Assembly: GCA_017615325.1 (NCBI GenBank)
Contig: JAGAAI010000012.1
Span: 1 to 43,285, forward strand
DNA: 43,285 nucleotides
Source: Clostridiales bacterium
Lineage (GTDB): Bacteria > Bacillota > Clostridia > Saccharofermentanales > Saccharofermentanaceae
Direction: 5' to 3'
Part shown: piece after piece, positions 1 to 8,428 of the stretch
How positions within the stretch are numbered: position 1 is the stretch's first letter
How the letters are laid out: each line of letters opens with the position of its first letter
Position numbers and translations under genes: made by a program
The notes under the pieces: generated by a model
Seen by the model: the letters and a program-made list of their open reading frames with translations, nothing else
Told to the model about the DNA's origin: nothing
The model's database searches: none

Positions 1-133
1 CTCTAATTACTTTTTTTAAACTCAATTAAAATTGAATTATAGGTCCGTCTTTTTCAAGTTCTGCATTCTATTCAATTTTCAAGATCCAAGCCCCTTTGTG
101 AGCGTTGTTTTTTGCACCCCGCTCGCAAAGTGC
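1..133 (-). other. Leader of an rRNA operon; rRNA gene begins just outside the window
   Basis: Read on the minus strand, this stretch follows a strong promoter and contains the CTTGAAAATTGAATAG and ACTTGAAAAAGACGG elements that are typical of Firmicutes rRNA leaders and 16S-23S spacers. The last bases before the edge read AATTAGAG, which would continue naturally into TTTGATCCTGGCTCAG, the 16S 5' end; a 23S start is the alternative. No 16S 3' end (anti-SD sequence) is present upstream, so this is the head of an operon rather than an internal spacer. No protein gene is seen here. The rRNA gene itself is not visible, so its identity is inferred. Confidence 0.5.
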
Positions 134-174
134 TTGTTAATATTACTTCGACTTGCTTATAAAGTCAAGCACTT
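128..174 (-). promoter_or_regulatory. rRNA-type sigma-A promoter inside an inverted repeat
   Basis: On the minus strand TTGACT (163-168) and TAATAT (140-145) are separated by exactly 17 bp, with A-tracts upstream (175-200 region) that would act as an UP element. The promoter is bracketed by a perfect 9-bp inverted repeat, AAGTGCTTG at 128-136 and CAAGCACTT at 166-174. On the plus strand the same repeat is followed by TTTTTT, so it could also stop transcription coming from the left. Confidence 0.65.
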
Positions 175-238
175 TTTTAGCATTATCTTAGGTTTTTTTT
201 TAGTTTGTTTCCGAGAGCTTATTTTACCTCTGAAAACA

Positions 239-264
239 GCTACATTTTTGCTTGATAATGTAGC
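239..264 (-). terminator. Intrinsic terminator of the Ig-like protein gene
   Basis: On the minus strand GCTACATT pairs with AATGTAGC across a 10-nt loop and is followed by TGTTTTC. It lies 40 bp downstream of the stop codon at 305. The U-tract is only moderate. Confidence 0.55.
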
Positions 265-304
265 CGTTATTTGCAACATTATTCAGCAGTTTATGATAGC
301 AGAA

Positions 305-829
305 TCAGATATCAAACTCTGCTGCGACAATGTATTCATCGTCATCACGCGGATTCCTCGCATCGCCGAAGGTGTACGCAAGTGTTACTTCTTTTACTAT
401 ACGGTAATGTCCGGGAGGTAACACACCATGGCTCCATCCGATAACAATTTCTATAGTCTTCTCTTTTCCCGGATCTACCTCATACAATACCATTGGAAAT
501 GCAATATTAGGCAGATAAGGAACCTTGTACCATTCACACTCATAGGCATATTCTAAGTTATATAAATCACCATATCCCAGATGTTTTGCTGTATTATTTT
601 TGATCGTTAGTTTCATAACCTGTTCAGAATTGACATCTGCAGTAAGTACTATACCTGCACTTTCATCTGCGATCTCAACATCTGACTTTTCCTGATAAGG
701 ATTTCCGGCCGTAGTTTCTATGGTAGTTTCGCTTTGTTCCGGAACGCTTGTTAAACATGATGCTGTTTCAAATGATATGATCCCACACATTACAACAATG
801 ACTGTTCTGATTATCCTTTGTTTTCTCAT
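305..829 (-). CDS. Secreted immunoglobulin-like domain protein (Big_14-like)
   Basis: A 174-residue protein with a basic N-terminus and hydrophobic segment (about residues 9-25) ending in TASC, a weak lipobox, so it may be a lipoprotein. A Thr/Glu-rich linker follows (about 30-55). Residues 60-174 look like the bacterial Ig-like fold often labelled Big_14: a central EWYKVPYLP segment and a C-terminal LPPGHYRIVKEV strand that is typical of that family. The protein is probably exposed outside the membrane; its ligand is unknown. ATG start with a GGGAG upstream at a long spacing. It is the last gene before the rRNA operon and has its own terminator. The family call rests on motif memory. Confidence 0.6.
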   Translation of the reverse strand: MRKQRIIRTVIVVMCGIISFETASCLTSVPEQSETTIETTAGNPYQEKSDVEIADESAGIVLTADVNSEQVMKLTIKNNTAKHLGYGDLYNLEYAYECEWYKVPYLPNIAFPMVLYEVDPGKEKTIEIVIGWSHGVLPPGHYRIVKEVTLAYTFGDARNPRDDDEYIVAAEFDI

Positions 830-890
830 GTGAATAAACTCCCGTCCATCTGATTCAGGACATTAGTAACTTTTGAAAAAACGAATATGT

Positions 891-908
891 ATGATCAGAT
901 CTGATCAT
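891..908 (-). terminator. Palindromic hairpin at the end of the gyrA-dac unit
   Basis: A perfect 18-bp palindrome, ATGATCA-GATC-TGATCAT, overlaps the dac stop codon. On the minus strand it is followed about 9 nt later by TTTTTT. It probably ends the gyrA-dac transcript; the gap before the U-tract makes it a weak terminator. Confidence 0.45.
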
Positions 909-2383
909 CTGACATAGCTGTCAGGAGACTTCCTTACTTTCTTCCTTCTCTTGCCCTGATTCTTCAGGCTGATGACTCTTACGAGAAGTATTATATTACA
1001 TAATAAGATAGCAAGAACGAGTCCTGCAGCAACACCTGATATCACCTTGTTCTGTTTTACAAATAATATGAGAGGATGCTCTGTCTTCTCTTCCTTCTTC
1101 TCGGGAACAGGTGTGGGTGTAGCAGTGGGCGCTGTCTCTTCAGGTTCTTCCTCTTCTTCTATGTAGTTTACGAGTTCGTCACCGGGATATCTGAAAGAAT
1201 CGTACTGGGGCTGCTCATCAGCAGGAGCGTTGACGGTCCTGTAATCGCCCGTGGTACCCAATACTCTTGTAACAGGCTCCTTCTTCCAGCATTCGAGATT
1301 CCCGTATGCCGTTATGGAAGCCAGATACATGGTCGTATAGAAATAGTATTCTCCCGGAACGCCGCACATGGACACCATTACCTCGTGTCCGTTCTCGTTG
1401 ACCGTATAGAGTGTAACACCCTTGCCGGCTTTGGAAGTCGTTCCCGTCTTACCGCCTATTATGCAGACCAGGTGAGACTTCTCACCATTAGCGGTCTTGG
1501 CCGCCATCCATGGATCGAAGAGCAAGTAGTCCGTACTCTTAACATAAGACCAGGCATCGTCCTTATGGAGATTAGTTGCCTTGAACACGTGTGAAGGGGA
1601 ACTAATCAGGGTCTTGAAGTCCTTGTTTTCAGATGCTTTCGCCATGATCTTGGTAAGGTCAGACGATGTCGTATAATGCTCATCGCTGTGAAGACCTGAA
1701 GCATTAACGAAATGGGTTCCTGTGCAGCCTATGTTCTTGGCACGCAGGTTCATGAGCTCGGCGAAGGCTCCGAGTTTGCGTATGTTTGTTACGTTCTTTG
1801 TAGTTTCCCCAGTCTCGCCCGTCTCTCCTTCTGCAGTTGTTTCACTTGTATTGTCATATGTTATAAAAGACGAAAAGTGAGAAGCATCCACACCGTCTGG
1901 ACCTGTCTTGCCTCCACCCGCAGGATAATCCTTGAGGATCGCGTCGATAACACCTTCGGCAAGGACATTCGCAGCATCGTTGCCCGATGGGAGCATGAGC
2001 CCGTAAAGGAGCTCCGACACCTTAAGCTTCTCGCCTACCCGGATTCCCATAACAGATGAATCCGATGTGATGTTATCCATGGCATTCTTTGAGACAACAA
2101 GATACGAATCCGTATCTAGGTAATCCAAGGCCAACATACAGGTCATGATCTTGGTCTGTGATGCAGGATATATCCTCTTATCGGACTCCTTATTCAGTAT
2201 GACTTCATCCGCAGTCTTATCGTAGACACAGTAAGATGCGCAGTGAACATCGTCCAAAGCCGGAACGGGGATCTCCGGCTGATCGACATCGGCCGATACA
2301 GCTATAAAGGACGTTATCAGGATGGAAGCCGCTATAAGTCCGGCCGCCAGGCGCTTTGTAAGATGTTCTGCCTTCTTATTCAT
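905..2383 (-). CDS. D-alanyl-D-alanine carboxypeptidase (penicillin-binding protein, DacA/DacF type)
   Basis: A 492-residue class C low-molecular-weight PBP that trims the terminal D-Ala of peptidoglycan stem peptides outside the membrane. It has a signal segment (about 10-31), the nucleophile motif SQTK (S75, K78), SGN (133-135) and KTG (312-314). A Glu/Thr/Gly-rich insertion (about 179-197) separates the SGN and KTG regions. After a charged Pro/Thr linker a C-terminal membrane anchor follows (about 448-475) with a basic tail; the family usually has an amphipathic anchor, so a true TM helix is notable. The ATG overlaps the gyrA stop as TAATG, so the gene is translationally coupled to gyrA, an unusual partner. 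Confidence 0.92.
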   Translation of the reverse strand: MNKKAEHLTKRLAAGLIAASILITSFIAVSADVDQPEIPVPALDDVHCASYCVYDKTADEVILNKESDKRIYPASQTKIMTCMLALDYLDTDSYLVVSKNAMDNITSDSSVMGIRVGEKLKVSELLYGLMLPSGNDAANVLAEGVIDAILKDYPAGGGKTGPDGVDASHFSSFITYDNTSETTAEGETGETGETTKNVTNIRKLGAFAELMNLRAKNIGCTGTHFVNASGLHSDEHYTTSSDLTKIMAKASENKDFKTLISSPSHVFKATNLHKDDAWSYVKSTDYLLFDPWMAAKTANGEKSHLVCIIGGKTGTTSKAGKGVTLYTVNENGHEVMVSMCGVPGEYYFYTTMYLASITAYGNLECWKKEPVTRVLGTTGDYRTVNAPADEQPQYDSFRYPGDELVNYIEEEEEPEETAPTATPTPVPEKKEEKTEHPLILFVKQNKVISGVAAGLVLAILLCNIILLVRVISLKNQGKRRKKVRKSPDSYVR

Positions 2384-5037
2384 TATTCTTCCTGTCCGTT
2401 ATCTTCTTTTGTCTCTTCAGAAGCTGTATCTTCTGCTTCAGAAGGAGCCTCGGTTTCTTCTGCAACGGACTCTTCTGTTGCGGAAGCTTCAGCATTATCT
2501 GACACTTCACCCTCTTCATCATCCTCTTCAAGATAATGATCTGCCACAGTAAAGTCGATGATCGAATTGGTGGTCGATCTCATGAGCCTTACGCCGGATG
2601 TTGCACGTGAAAGAGTCGGGATCTCTGTCGACATTACTCTTATTACCATGCCGTGGTCCGTCATGATGAGGAGGTCCTCATTATCAGCGATGAGAGTCGT
2701 TCCTACGAGGTTGCCGGTCTTCTCGGTAACCTTATAGGTGATGATGCCCTTACCGCCTCTGCTCTGGACACGATATTCTTCAATGCTGCTCTTCTTGCCG
2801 TATCCCTTCTCGGAGATAACGAGCATGAGTCCGTCATCCGTAACAGGCTCCATGCCTACGACCCTGTCACCTTCGGAAAGCCTGATGCCTCTGACACCGG
2901 TAGCATTACGCCCCATGTCTCTGCAGTCGTCGGAATTGAACCTTATAGCCTTACCCTGGGCAGTAACGATAACGATCTCCTGGCTCTTCTTGGTAAGCCT
3001 TACGGATACTACTTCATCGCCTTCCCTGATGTTTGTGGCGATAAGGCCGTTCTTATTGATGTTCACATACTTGGTGATGGGAGTCTTCTTAACGATACCG
3101 TTGCGGGTAACGATCGTAAGGGATACATCCTCATCCTCGAAATTATCGACAGGGATTATGTTCCTTATCTTCTCGTTATCACCTAACTTTAAGAGATTGA
3201 CAAGCGCCGTTCCCTTTGCGGCTCTGGAGGTCGTCTCAGGGATCTTATAACCCTTTATCTTGAAGACTCTTCCGGTATCTGTAAAGCAGAGAAGGAACTT
3301 ATGTGTAGTAGTCGCAATGATCTTCTCCACATAATCCTCATCTCTCGTGGACTGGCCCGAGATACCCTTACCGCCTCTGTGCTGGGTCTTATATGTGTCA
3401 ACCAGCTGTCTCTTGATGTAGCCCATGTGAGTCAGGGTTACTACGATATCCTGCTCCTGGATAAGGGACTCGTCATCGATATCCTCGAACGATCCGCCCA
3501 TGATCTCTGTGAGTCTGGGTGTTGCATATTTACGCTTGATCTCAAGGATCTCATCCTTGATGACACCATGGAGGATGTCGATATCGGAAAGGATCTTGTG
3601 GAAATATTCGATCTCTTCGTTGAGAGCCTGGATCTCAGCTTCGAGCTTCTCTCTCTCAAGGCCCGTCAAACGGCCGAGTCTCATGTCAACGATATGCTGG
3701 GCCTGCTTGTCGGAGAATCCGAACCTCTCGCACATCCTCTCCTTGGCTTCCTGCTCGGTACGGGAAGATCTGATGATAGAGATGATCTCATCGATGTGAT
3801 CCATTGCGATGAGAAGGCCCTCGTCTATATGACGCTTGTTCTCATCCTTCTCAAGATCGTACCGGGTCCTTCTCGTGATGACTTCTTCCTGGTGCTTTAT
3901 ATAGTGACCAAGTGCATCTCTCAAAGTGATGAGCTTGGGCTCGAGCTTGCCGTCCTTATCGGGAACAAGCGCGAGCATATTGGCACAGCATGCATCCTGG
4001 AGGGAGCAGTTCTTGTAGAGCTGGTTCAATACGACGTCAGGGTTGGCATCCTTCTTGAGTTCTATTACGATCCTGACCATCTCGCTTCGGTCAGACTCGT
4101 CCCTTATTCCGGAGATGCCTTCTACCTTCTTGTCCTTGACAAGATCAGCCATCCTCTCGATGAGTCTTGCCTTGTTGACTGCAAAAGGCAGATCGTGGAT
4201 GACGATCCTTGTCTTTGCGCCGGACCCTTCGATCTCGGCATGGGCTCTTACCATTATCCTGCCGCGTCCTGTGGTATATGCTTCCCTGATGCCCATCGTT
4301 CCGAGGATCGCTCCTCCCGTAGGGAAATCCGGGCCCTTAACTACGGTCATGAGCTCATCGACCGTAACATCGGGGTTATCTATCATCATGATAACACCGT
4401 CTATAACCTCACCAAGATTGTGAGGAGGTATGTTTGTTGCCATACCTACGGCGATACCTACGGATCCGTTAACGAGAAGGTTAGGGAATCTTGAAGGCAA
4501 AGATACAGGCTCCATCTCGTGCTCATCGAAGTTGGGCCTGAAATCAACAGTGTTCTTGTTGATGTCCTTCATCATCTCCAGGGCGATCTTGGCAAGACGT
4601 GCCTCGGTATAACGGTAAGCTGCCGGCGGATCTCCGTCCAGGGAACCGAAGTTACCGTGACCGTCTACAAGAGGGTGCCTTAAGGAGAAGTCCTGGGCAA
4701 GACGAACGAGCGCATCGTAAACCGACTGGTCGCCGTGGGGATGGAAACGTCCCAAAACGTCACCGATCGTGGTAGCGCACTTACGGTATGCCTTGTCAGG
4801 AGTAAATCCCTGGGTAAACATCGAATAGAGGATCCTTCTGTGAACAGGCTTCATGCCGTCACGGATATCCGGAAGGGCTCTGTCGGATATGACCGACATA
4901 GCGTAGTCGATAAAAGATTTCCTCATCTCCCCGTCAAGGTCTACGGGGACGATCGTATTCTGCTCAGACTTGAAGACCTCATCCATCTGAGCTTCCAATT
5001 CCATTCTCTGCTGCTTCTTAGCATCTGATTCCGCCAT
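2383..5037 (-). CDS. gyrA: DNA gyrase subunit A
   Basis: An 884-residue type II topoisomerase subunit that cuts and rejoins DNA in the GyrA2GyrB2 complex. The N-terminal breakage domain carries the catalytic Tyr (about 143, in RYTEARL). The C-terminal beta-pinwheel has QHRGGKG, a one-residue variant of the QRRGGKG GyrA box that supports calling gyrase rather than ParC. The extreme C-terminus is a long acidic tail rich in Glu, Ser and Thr. In the quinolone-resistance region the sequence reads HGDQSVYD, with Gln (about 104) at the position of E. coli Ser83 and Asp (about 108) kept at 87. gyrB is not adjacent. It has its own promoter and is followed by dac with overlapping codons. Confidence 0.96.
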   Translation of the reverse strand: MAESDAKKQQRMELEAQMDEVFKSEQNTIVPVDLDGEMRKSFIDYAMSVISDRALPDIRDGMKPVHRRILYSMFTQGFTPDKAYRKCATTIGDVLGRFHPHGDQSVYDALVRLAQDFSLRHPLVDGHGNFGSLDGDPPAAYRYTEARLAKIALEMMKDINKNTVDFRPNFDEHEMEPVSLPSRFPNLLVNGSVGIAVGMATNIPPHNLGEVIDGVIMMIDNPDVTVDELMTVVKGPDFPTGGAILGTMGIREAYTTGRGRIMVRAHAEIEGSGAKTRIVIHDLPFAVNKARLIERMADLVKDKKVEGISGIRDESDRSEMVRIVIELKKDANPDVVLNQLYKNCSLQDACCANMLALVPDKDGKLEPKLITLRDALGHYIKHQEEVITRRTRYDLEKDENKRHIDEGLLIAMDHIDEIISIIRSSRTEQEAKERMCERFGFSDKQAQHIVDMRLGRLTGLEREKLEAEIQALNEEIEYFHKILSDIDILHGVIKDEILEIKRKYATPRLTEIMGGSFEDIDDESLIQEQDIVVTLTHMGYIKRQLVDTYKTQHRGGKGISGQSTRDEDYVEKIIATTTHKFLLCFTDTGRVFKIKGYKIPETTSRAAKGTALVNLLKLGDNEKIRNIIPVDNFEDEDVSLTIVTRNGIVKKTPITKYVNINKNGLIATNIREGDEVVSVRLTKKSQEIVIVTAQGKAIRFNSDDCRDMGRNATGVRGIRLSEGDRVVGMEPVTDDGLMLVISEKGYGKKSSIEEYRVQSRGGKGIITYKVTEKTGNLVGTTLIADNEDLLIMTDHGMVIRVMSTEIPTLSRATSGVRLMRSTTNSIIDFTVADHYLEEDDEEGEVSDNAEASATEESVAEETEAPSEAEDTASEETKEDNGQEE

Positions 5038-5093
5038 ATTACCTCCGACGCACCCTTTTGATACGTCCCATAAATAAAATTCATACAGCGTCT

Positions 5094-5127
5094 ATTATAA
5101 CATATGTACACGCACGCGCACGCGCAT
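5094..5127 (-). promoter_or_regulatory. gyrA promoter: extended -10 with an alternating purine-pyrimidine upstream tract
   Basis: On the minus strand TGTTATAAT (TATAAT at 5094-5099) is an extended -10. No -35 match exists at 17 bp. Instead the spacer and -35 region (5100-5127) are 28 bp of unbroken alternating pyrimidine-purine, mostly CG and CA steps. The predicted start is near 5087, leaving a leader of about 50 nt before gyrA. Confidence 0.6.
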
Positions 5128-5145
5128 TTTTATTAAATATAAAAA

Positions 5146-5176
5146 AGAGCGGTCCGCATATACTGCGAACCGCTCT
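5146..5176 (-). terminator. Intrinsic terminator downstream of the zinc-ribbon gene
   Basis: On the minus strand AGAGCGGTTCGCA pairs with TGCGGACCGCTCT around a 5-nt loop (one mismatch) and is followed by TTTTTTATATTT. It separates the zinc-ribbon gene from gyrA. Confidence 0.85.
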
Positions 5177-5200
5177 ATGTAAGCCAGATATTAAATCTTA

Positions 5201-5683
5201 TTATCTGTCGCTGGCAGCACCGGCAATGATTCCTGCGATAAGGATAAAGAACAGAAGTGCGCCGAGTACGATACCTACGATGGATGTGATCTTACCAGCC
5301 AGAGGCATCTTGGAAGGGTGACCTGCAGCTACTGCCTTACCGGAAAGGATAAGACCTGCGATACCGAAAGGAATACCAAAGCCATAGCAATAGCTGAGGC
5401 AAAGGCTCATAACGCCGCATGCGAGGGAAGCTATTGCAAGTCCCATACCTGTCTTAAAGCTTGTTGTCTGTGCGGGCTGTGCATATACAGGCTCGGAATA
5501 AACGGGCTGGCTGTATACGGGCTCTGCCTGGGCGGGCTGTACGGGCTCTGCTGCTACGGGTTCTGCTACGACAGGCTCGGGCTGAGCTGCTGCAGGCTGT
5601 GCTGAACCGCAGTTAACACAGAACTTGCCGCTTGTGTTTGATGCTCCACATGTGGGGCAGATCCAATTGCTGTTGTTCTCCAT
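5201..5683 (-). CDS. Zinc-ribbon membrane protein, paralogue 1
   Basis: A 160-residue protein of unknown function. The N-terminus is a short zinc ribbon, CPTCG then FCVNCG (C9, C12, C22, C25). A Pro/Ala/Gln/Glu/Val-rich linker with EPVYSQPVYSEPVY repeats follows (about 30-72). Two membrane segments lie at about 79-113 and 128-155, similar to DUF4190-type proteins. Two close relatives sit at 12493 and 13081 in the window. It is monocistronic, with a possible extended -10 promoter upstream and a strong terminator downstream. SD GGGAGG at good spacing supports the ATG. Function cannot be assigned. Confidence 0.75.
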   Translation of the reverse strand: MENNSNWICPTCGASNTSGKFCVNCGSAQPAAAQPEPVVAEPVAAEPVQPAQAEPVYSQPVYSEPVYAQPAQTTSFKTGMGLAIASLACGVMSLCLSYCYGFGIPFGIAGLILSGKAVAAGHPSKMPLAGKITSIVGIVLGALLFFILIAGIIAGAASDR

Positions 5684-5716
5684 AAGAAATCCTCCCTGAA
5701 TTTGTTTTATGCGTCC

Positions 5717-5725
5717 ATTGTATCA
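5717..5725 (-). promoter_or_regulatory. Possible extended -10 promoter of the zinc-ribbon gene
   Basis: Minus strand TGATACAAT lies about 34 bp upstream of the ATG at 5683, in the short gap after rsmG. No clear -35 element is visible. Confidence 0.35.
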
Positions 5726-5765
5726 TTATTTTTCGAAAAGACTATTGTTTTTTGGGCTTTGCGCG

Positions 5766-6503
5766 TCACAAGGGGTTCTTGGACGGAACTCCCGCTTTTC
5801 TGGGATACTTTGCAGGCGTCGGCCGCAGTTTCCTGACCACTATTACGGATCTGCTGTTGTCAGTCCCCGGAAGGGTGAACTCATCCGTCTTCTCGATGGT
5901 CGCTCCCAATTCTATTATCGCGTGATTGGCTGCCTTGATCTCATCCTCTGAATGACCCTTCATGGCAAGGAAGGCTCCACCCGGCTTGACCAGGGGCAGG
6001 CAGTACTCACAGAGGACCGGGAGGGGTGCTACAGCTCTTGCAACCGCCAGATCGAACTTCTCGCGGAACTTGGAATTGCGGCCCGCATCCTCAGCTCTCG
6101 TATGGACCGTCCTTACATTCGCAAGGCCCAATTCCGCCGTGACCTCATCCAGGAACTTAAGTCTCTTGGCAAGTGAATCCATCAAGGTAAGATCGATCCC
6201 GGGGACCATGATCTTAAGAGGGATCCCGGGGAACCCTGCTCCCGTTCCGACATCAGTTACCCTTATGTCTTCCCTGCCCAGTCTTTCCTGTTCACTCTTA
6301 AGGTATTGGACCAGGGTAAGGGAATCTATAAAGTGGAGCATGGCTATGCCCTTGTCGTCAGTTATGGCCGTCAGGTTCATATGCTTGTTCGTCTCGACCA
6401 GCATGTCGGCATAGATCCTGAAGGCGTTTATATCCTCAGCCGTAACGGGCACCTCTATGGTTCCCGAAGCGCTGTTTATTACTTCATTGAATTCTTCATT
6501 CAT
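5766..6503 (-). CDS. rsmG: 16S rRNA (guanine527-N7)-methyltransferase
   Basis: A 245-residue class I SAM methyltransferase that modifies G527 (E. coli numbering) in the 530 loop of 16S rRNA. The SAM-binding motif VTDVGTGAGFPGIPLK is visible at about 84-99, and the length fits the family. The gene overlaps the end of mnmG by 8 bp and its SD (AAGGAGA) lies within mnmG, so the two are translationally coupled. It closes the rpmH-rnpA-yidD-yidC-jag-mnmE-mnmG-rsmG cluster, as in many Firmicutes. Confidence 0.95.
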   Translation of the reverse strand: MNEEFNEVINSASGTIEVPVTAEDINAFRIYADMLVETNKHMNLTAITDDKGIAMLHFIDSLTLVQYLKSEQERLGREDIRVTDVGTGAGFPGIPLKIMVPGIDLTLMDSLAKRLKFLDEVTAELGLANVRTVHTRAEDAGRNSKFREKFDLAVARAVAPLPVLCEYCLPLVKPGGAFLAMKGHSEDEIKAANHAIIELGATIEKTDEFTLPGTDNSRSVIVVRKLRPTPAKYPRKAGVPSKNPL

Positions 6504-8427
6504 TGTCAGATCTCCTTAAGGCTTCCAGATATACCAGGAGCACTTCACAGTCAGCAGGCGATACGCCCGATATCCTCGATGCACGTCCTATGTTTTCCGG
6601 ACGCATTGCATTCAGCTTCTGGCGGGCTTCGATCCTTAATCCCTTAACATCCTCATAGTCTATGTCAGCAGGAAGGGACTTGGATTCCAGTTGCTTGAAC
6701 TTCCGGATCTTACCCATCTCCAGAGCAAGATATCCTTCGTATTTAAGATCGACTTCGCAGCTCTTAGTAACATAAGAAGGCAATTCCGGCCTGTCCTTAT
6801 CAACGAACGCGAGACCGTCGTAAGTTACGCCGGGGCGCTTGATGAGTTCAGCCAGGCTGACTCCTGACTTCGGAAGTGTCTGTCCTAAGGGCTCCAGATA
6901 TTCTTCGAGTTCTTTCGAGGGCCCTATATAAGTCTCGTTAAGCCTTAATTTCTCTTCTTCTATCTTGCTGATCTTGTCTTCAAACATCCGGAAGCGGTCT
7001 CCATCCACGAGACCTATCTTATGTCCTATGGGAGTAAGTCTCCTGTCGGCATTGTCCTGTCTTAAAAAGAGCCTGTATTCGGCGCGTGACGTCATCATGC
7101 GGTAGGGCTCGTTCGTTCCCTTGGTAACAAGGTCATCTATCAGGACTCCTATGTATCCGTCAGCTCTGTCTATTATCACGGGGTCTTTGCCCAAGACCTT
7201 CATGGCAGCATTGATGCCTGCTATTATGCCCTGACCTGCGGCTTCCTCGTAACCCGAAGAACCGTTTACCTGACCTGCAGAGAAGAGTCCCTCCACTATC
7301 CTGGATTCCAGAGACAGTTTGAGGCTCGTGGGATCAATTAGATCGTACTCGATCGCATATGCGCTTCTCTGGATCACGGCATCCGCCATTCCGGGAAGGC
7401 TCTTTACCATCTTCTCCTGGACTTCCTCCGGCAGGGATGTCGAGAATCCCTGAAGGTAGAGTTCCTGAGTCCTTCTTCCCATGGGTTCGACAAAGATAAG
7501 GTGCCGTTCTTTATCGGCAAATCTCATGAACTTATCTTCTATCGAAGGACAGTATCTGGGACCCGTTCCGGTTATAACGCCGCTATATAGGGGCGAGCGG
7601 TCCATGTTGTCCTTTATGACCTTCCTTGTCTCTTCGGTGGTCCATACACTGTGACATGGGATCTGCTCTGATACGGGACTTACCTTCCTGCCCTTCATCT
7701 CTTCAGCAAAAGAGAAAGGCGGGATGTCATCTTCGCCGTTCTGTATATCCATCTTACTGAAGTCAACGCTCCTTGCATTGACCCTGACGGGAGTTCCGGT
7801 CTTGAACCTTAAGAGGGGGATCCCTTCTTCCTTAAGGCTTTCTGAAAGCCCCATAGATCTCGGAAGTCCGTCCGGACCCGATTCAACGATCACTTCGCCC
7901 CTTATGGTCCTGGCTTCCATGTAGGTTCCGGACGAAAGGACGACCGCCCTGGCTCTGTATATTCCTCCGGCCTCCGTCTTAACTCCGGCAACCTTGCCGT
8001 CTTCGGTCAATATGTCGGTAATGTGCGCCTGCCTTAATGTCAGGTTGGGAGTCTCCTCAAGGAGGCCCTTCATGACGACGGAATAATCGGAGCGGTCCAT
8101 CTGGGCACGGGGAGAGAATACTGCAGGGCCCTTGCTCCTGTTGAGCATCCTCATCTGGATCGCGCACCTGTCAGCTACTATCCCCATGATGCCGCCTAAA
8201 GCATCGATCTCACGGACGAGCTGACCTTTGGCCGTTCCTCCGACCGAAGGATTGCAGGGAAGATTTGCGACAGCATCAAGATGAAGTGTAAAAAGGACCG
8301 TGGAAAGTCCCAGCTTTGCTGCGGCATGCGCAGCTTCACAGCCTGCGTGTCCCGCTCCTATGACGGCAACATCGAATGCCCCTGCTTCGTATATATGCTC
8401 TCCTGTTAATGCCTTTGCTAATTCCAT
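6496..8427 (-). CDS. mnmG: tRNA uridine-5-carboxymethylaminomethyl modification enzyme MnmG (GidA)
   Basis: A 643-residue FAD enzyme that, with MnmE, adds the (carboxymethyl)aminomethyl group to U34 of certain tRNAs. The N-terminal FAD-binding motif VIGAGHAGCEAA (about 22-33) is intact, as are the GGTAKG and ISGVSPAD segments expected in the family. The gene starts 1 bp after the mnmE stop, so the two partner subunits are cotranslated. Full family length; nothing unusual seen. Confidence 0.97.
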   Translation of the reverse strand: MELAKALTGEHIYEAGAFDVAVIGAGHAGCEAAHAAAKLGLSTVLFTLHLDAVANLPCNPSVGGTAKGQLVREIDALGGIMGIVADRCAIQMRMLNRSKGPAVFSPRAQMDRSDYSVVMKGLLEETPNLTLRQAHITDILTEDGKVAGVKTEAGGIYRARAVVLSSGTYMEARTIRGEVIVESGPDGLPRSMGLSESLKEEGIPLLRFKTGTPVRVNARSVDFSKMDIQNGEDDIPPFSFAEEMKGRKVSPVSEQIPCHSVWTTEETRKVIKDNMDRSPLYSGVITGTGPRYCPSIEDKFMRFADKERHLIFVEPMGRRTQELYLQGFSTSLPEEVQEKMVKSLPGMADAVIQRSAYAIEYDLIDPTSLKLSLESRIVEGLFSAGQVNGSSGYEEAAGQGIIAGINAAMKVLGKDPVIIDRADGYIGVLIDDLVTKGTNEPYRMMTSRAEYRLFLRQDNADRRLTPIGHKIGLVDGDRFRMFEDKISKIEEEKLRLNETYIGPSKELEEYLEPLGQTLPKSGVSLAELIKRPGVTYDGLAFVDKDRPELPSYVTKSCEVDLKYEGYLALEMGKIRKFKQLESKSLPADIDYEDVKGLRIEARQKLNAMRPENIGRASRISGVSPADCEVLLVYLEALRRSDNE

Positions 8428-8428
8428 A

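Noticed and set aside
3301..4494. A 397-codon open frame on the plus strand, antisense to gyrA
   Set aside because: It lies wholly inside gyrA, lacks a recognisable SD and family motifs, and arises from the codon bias of gyrA.
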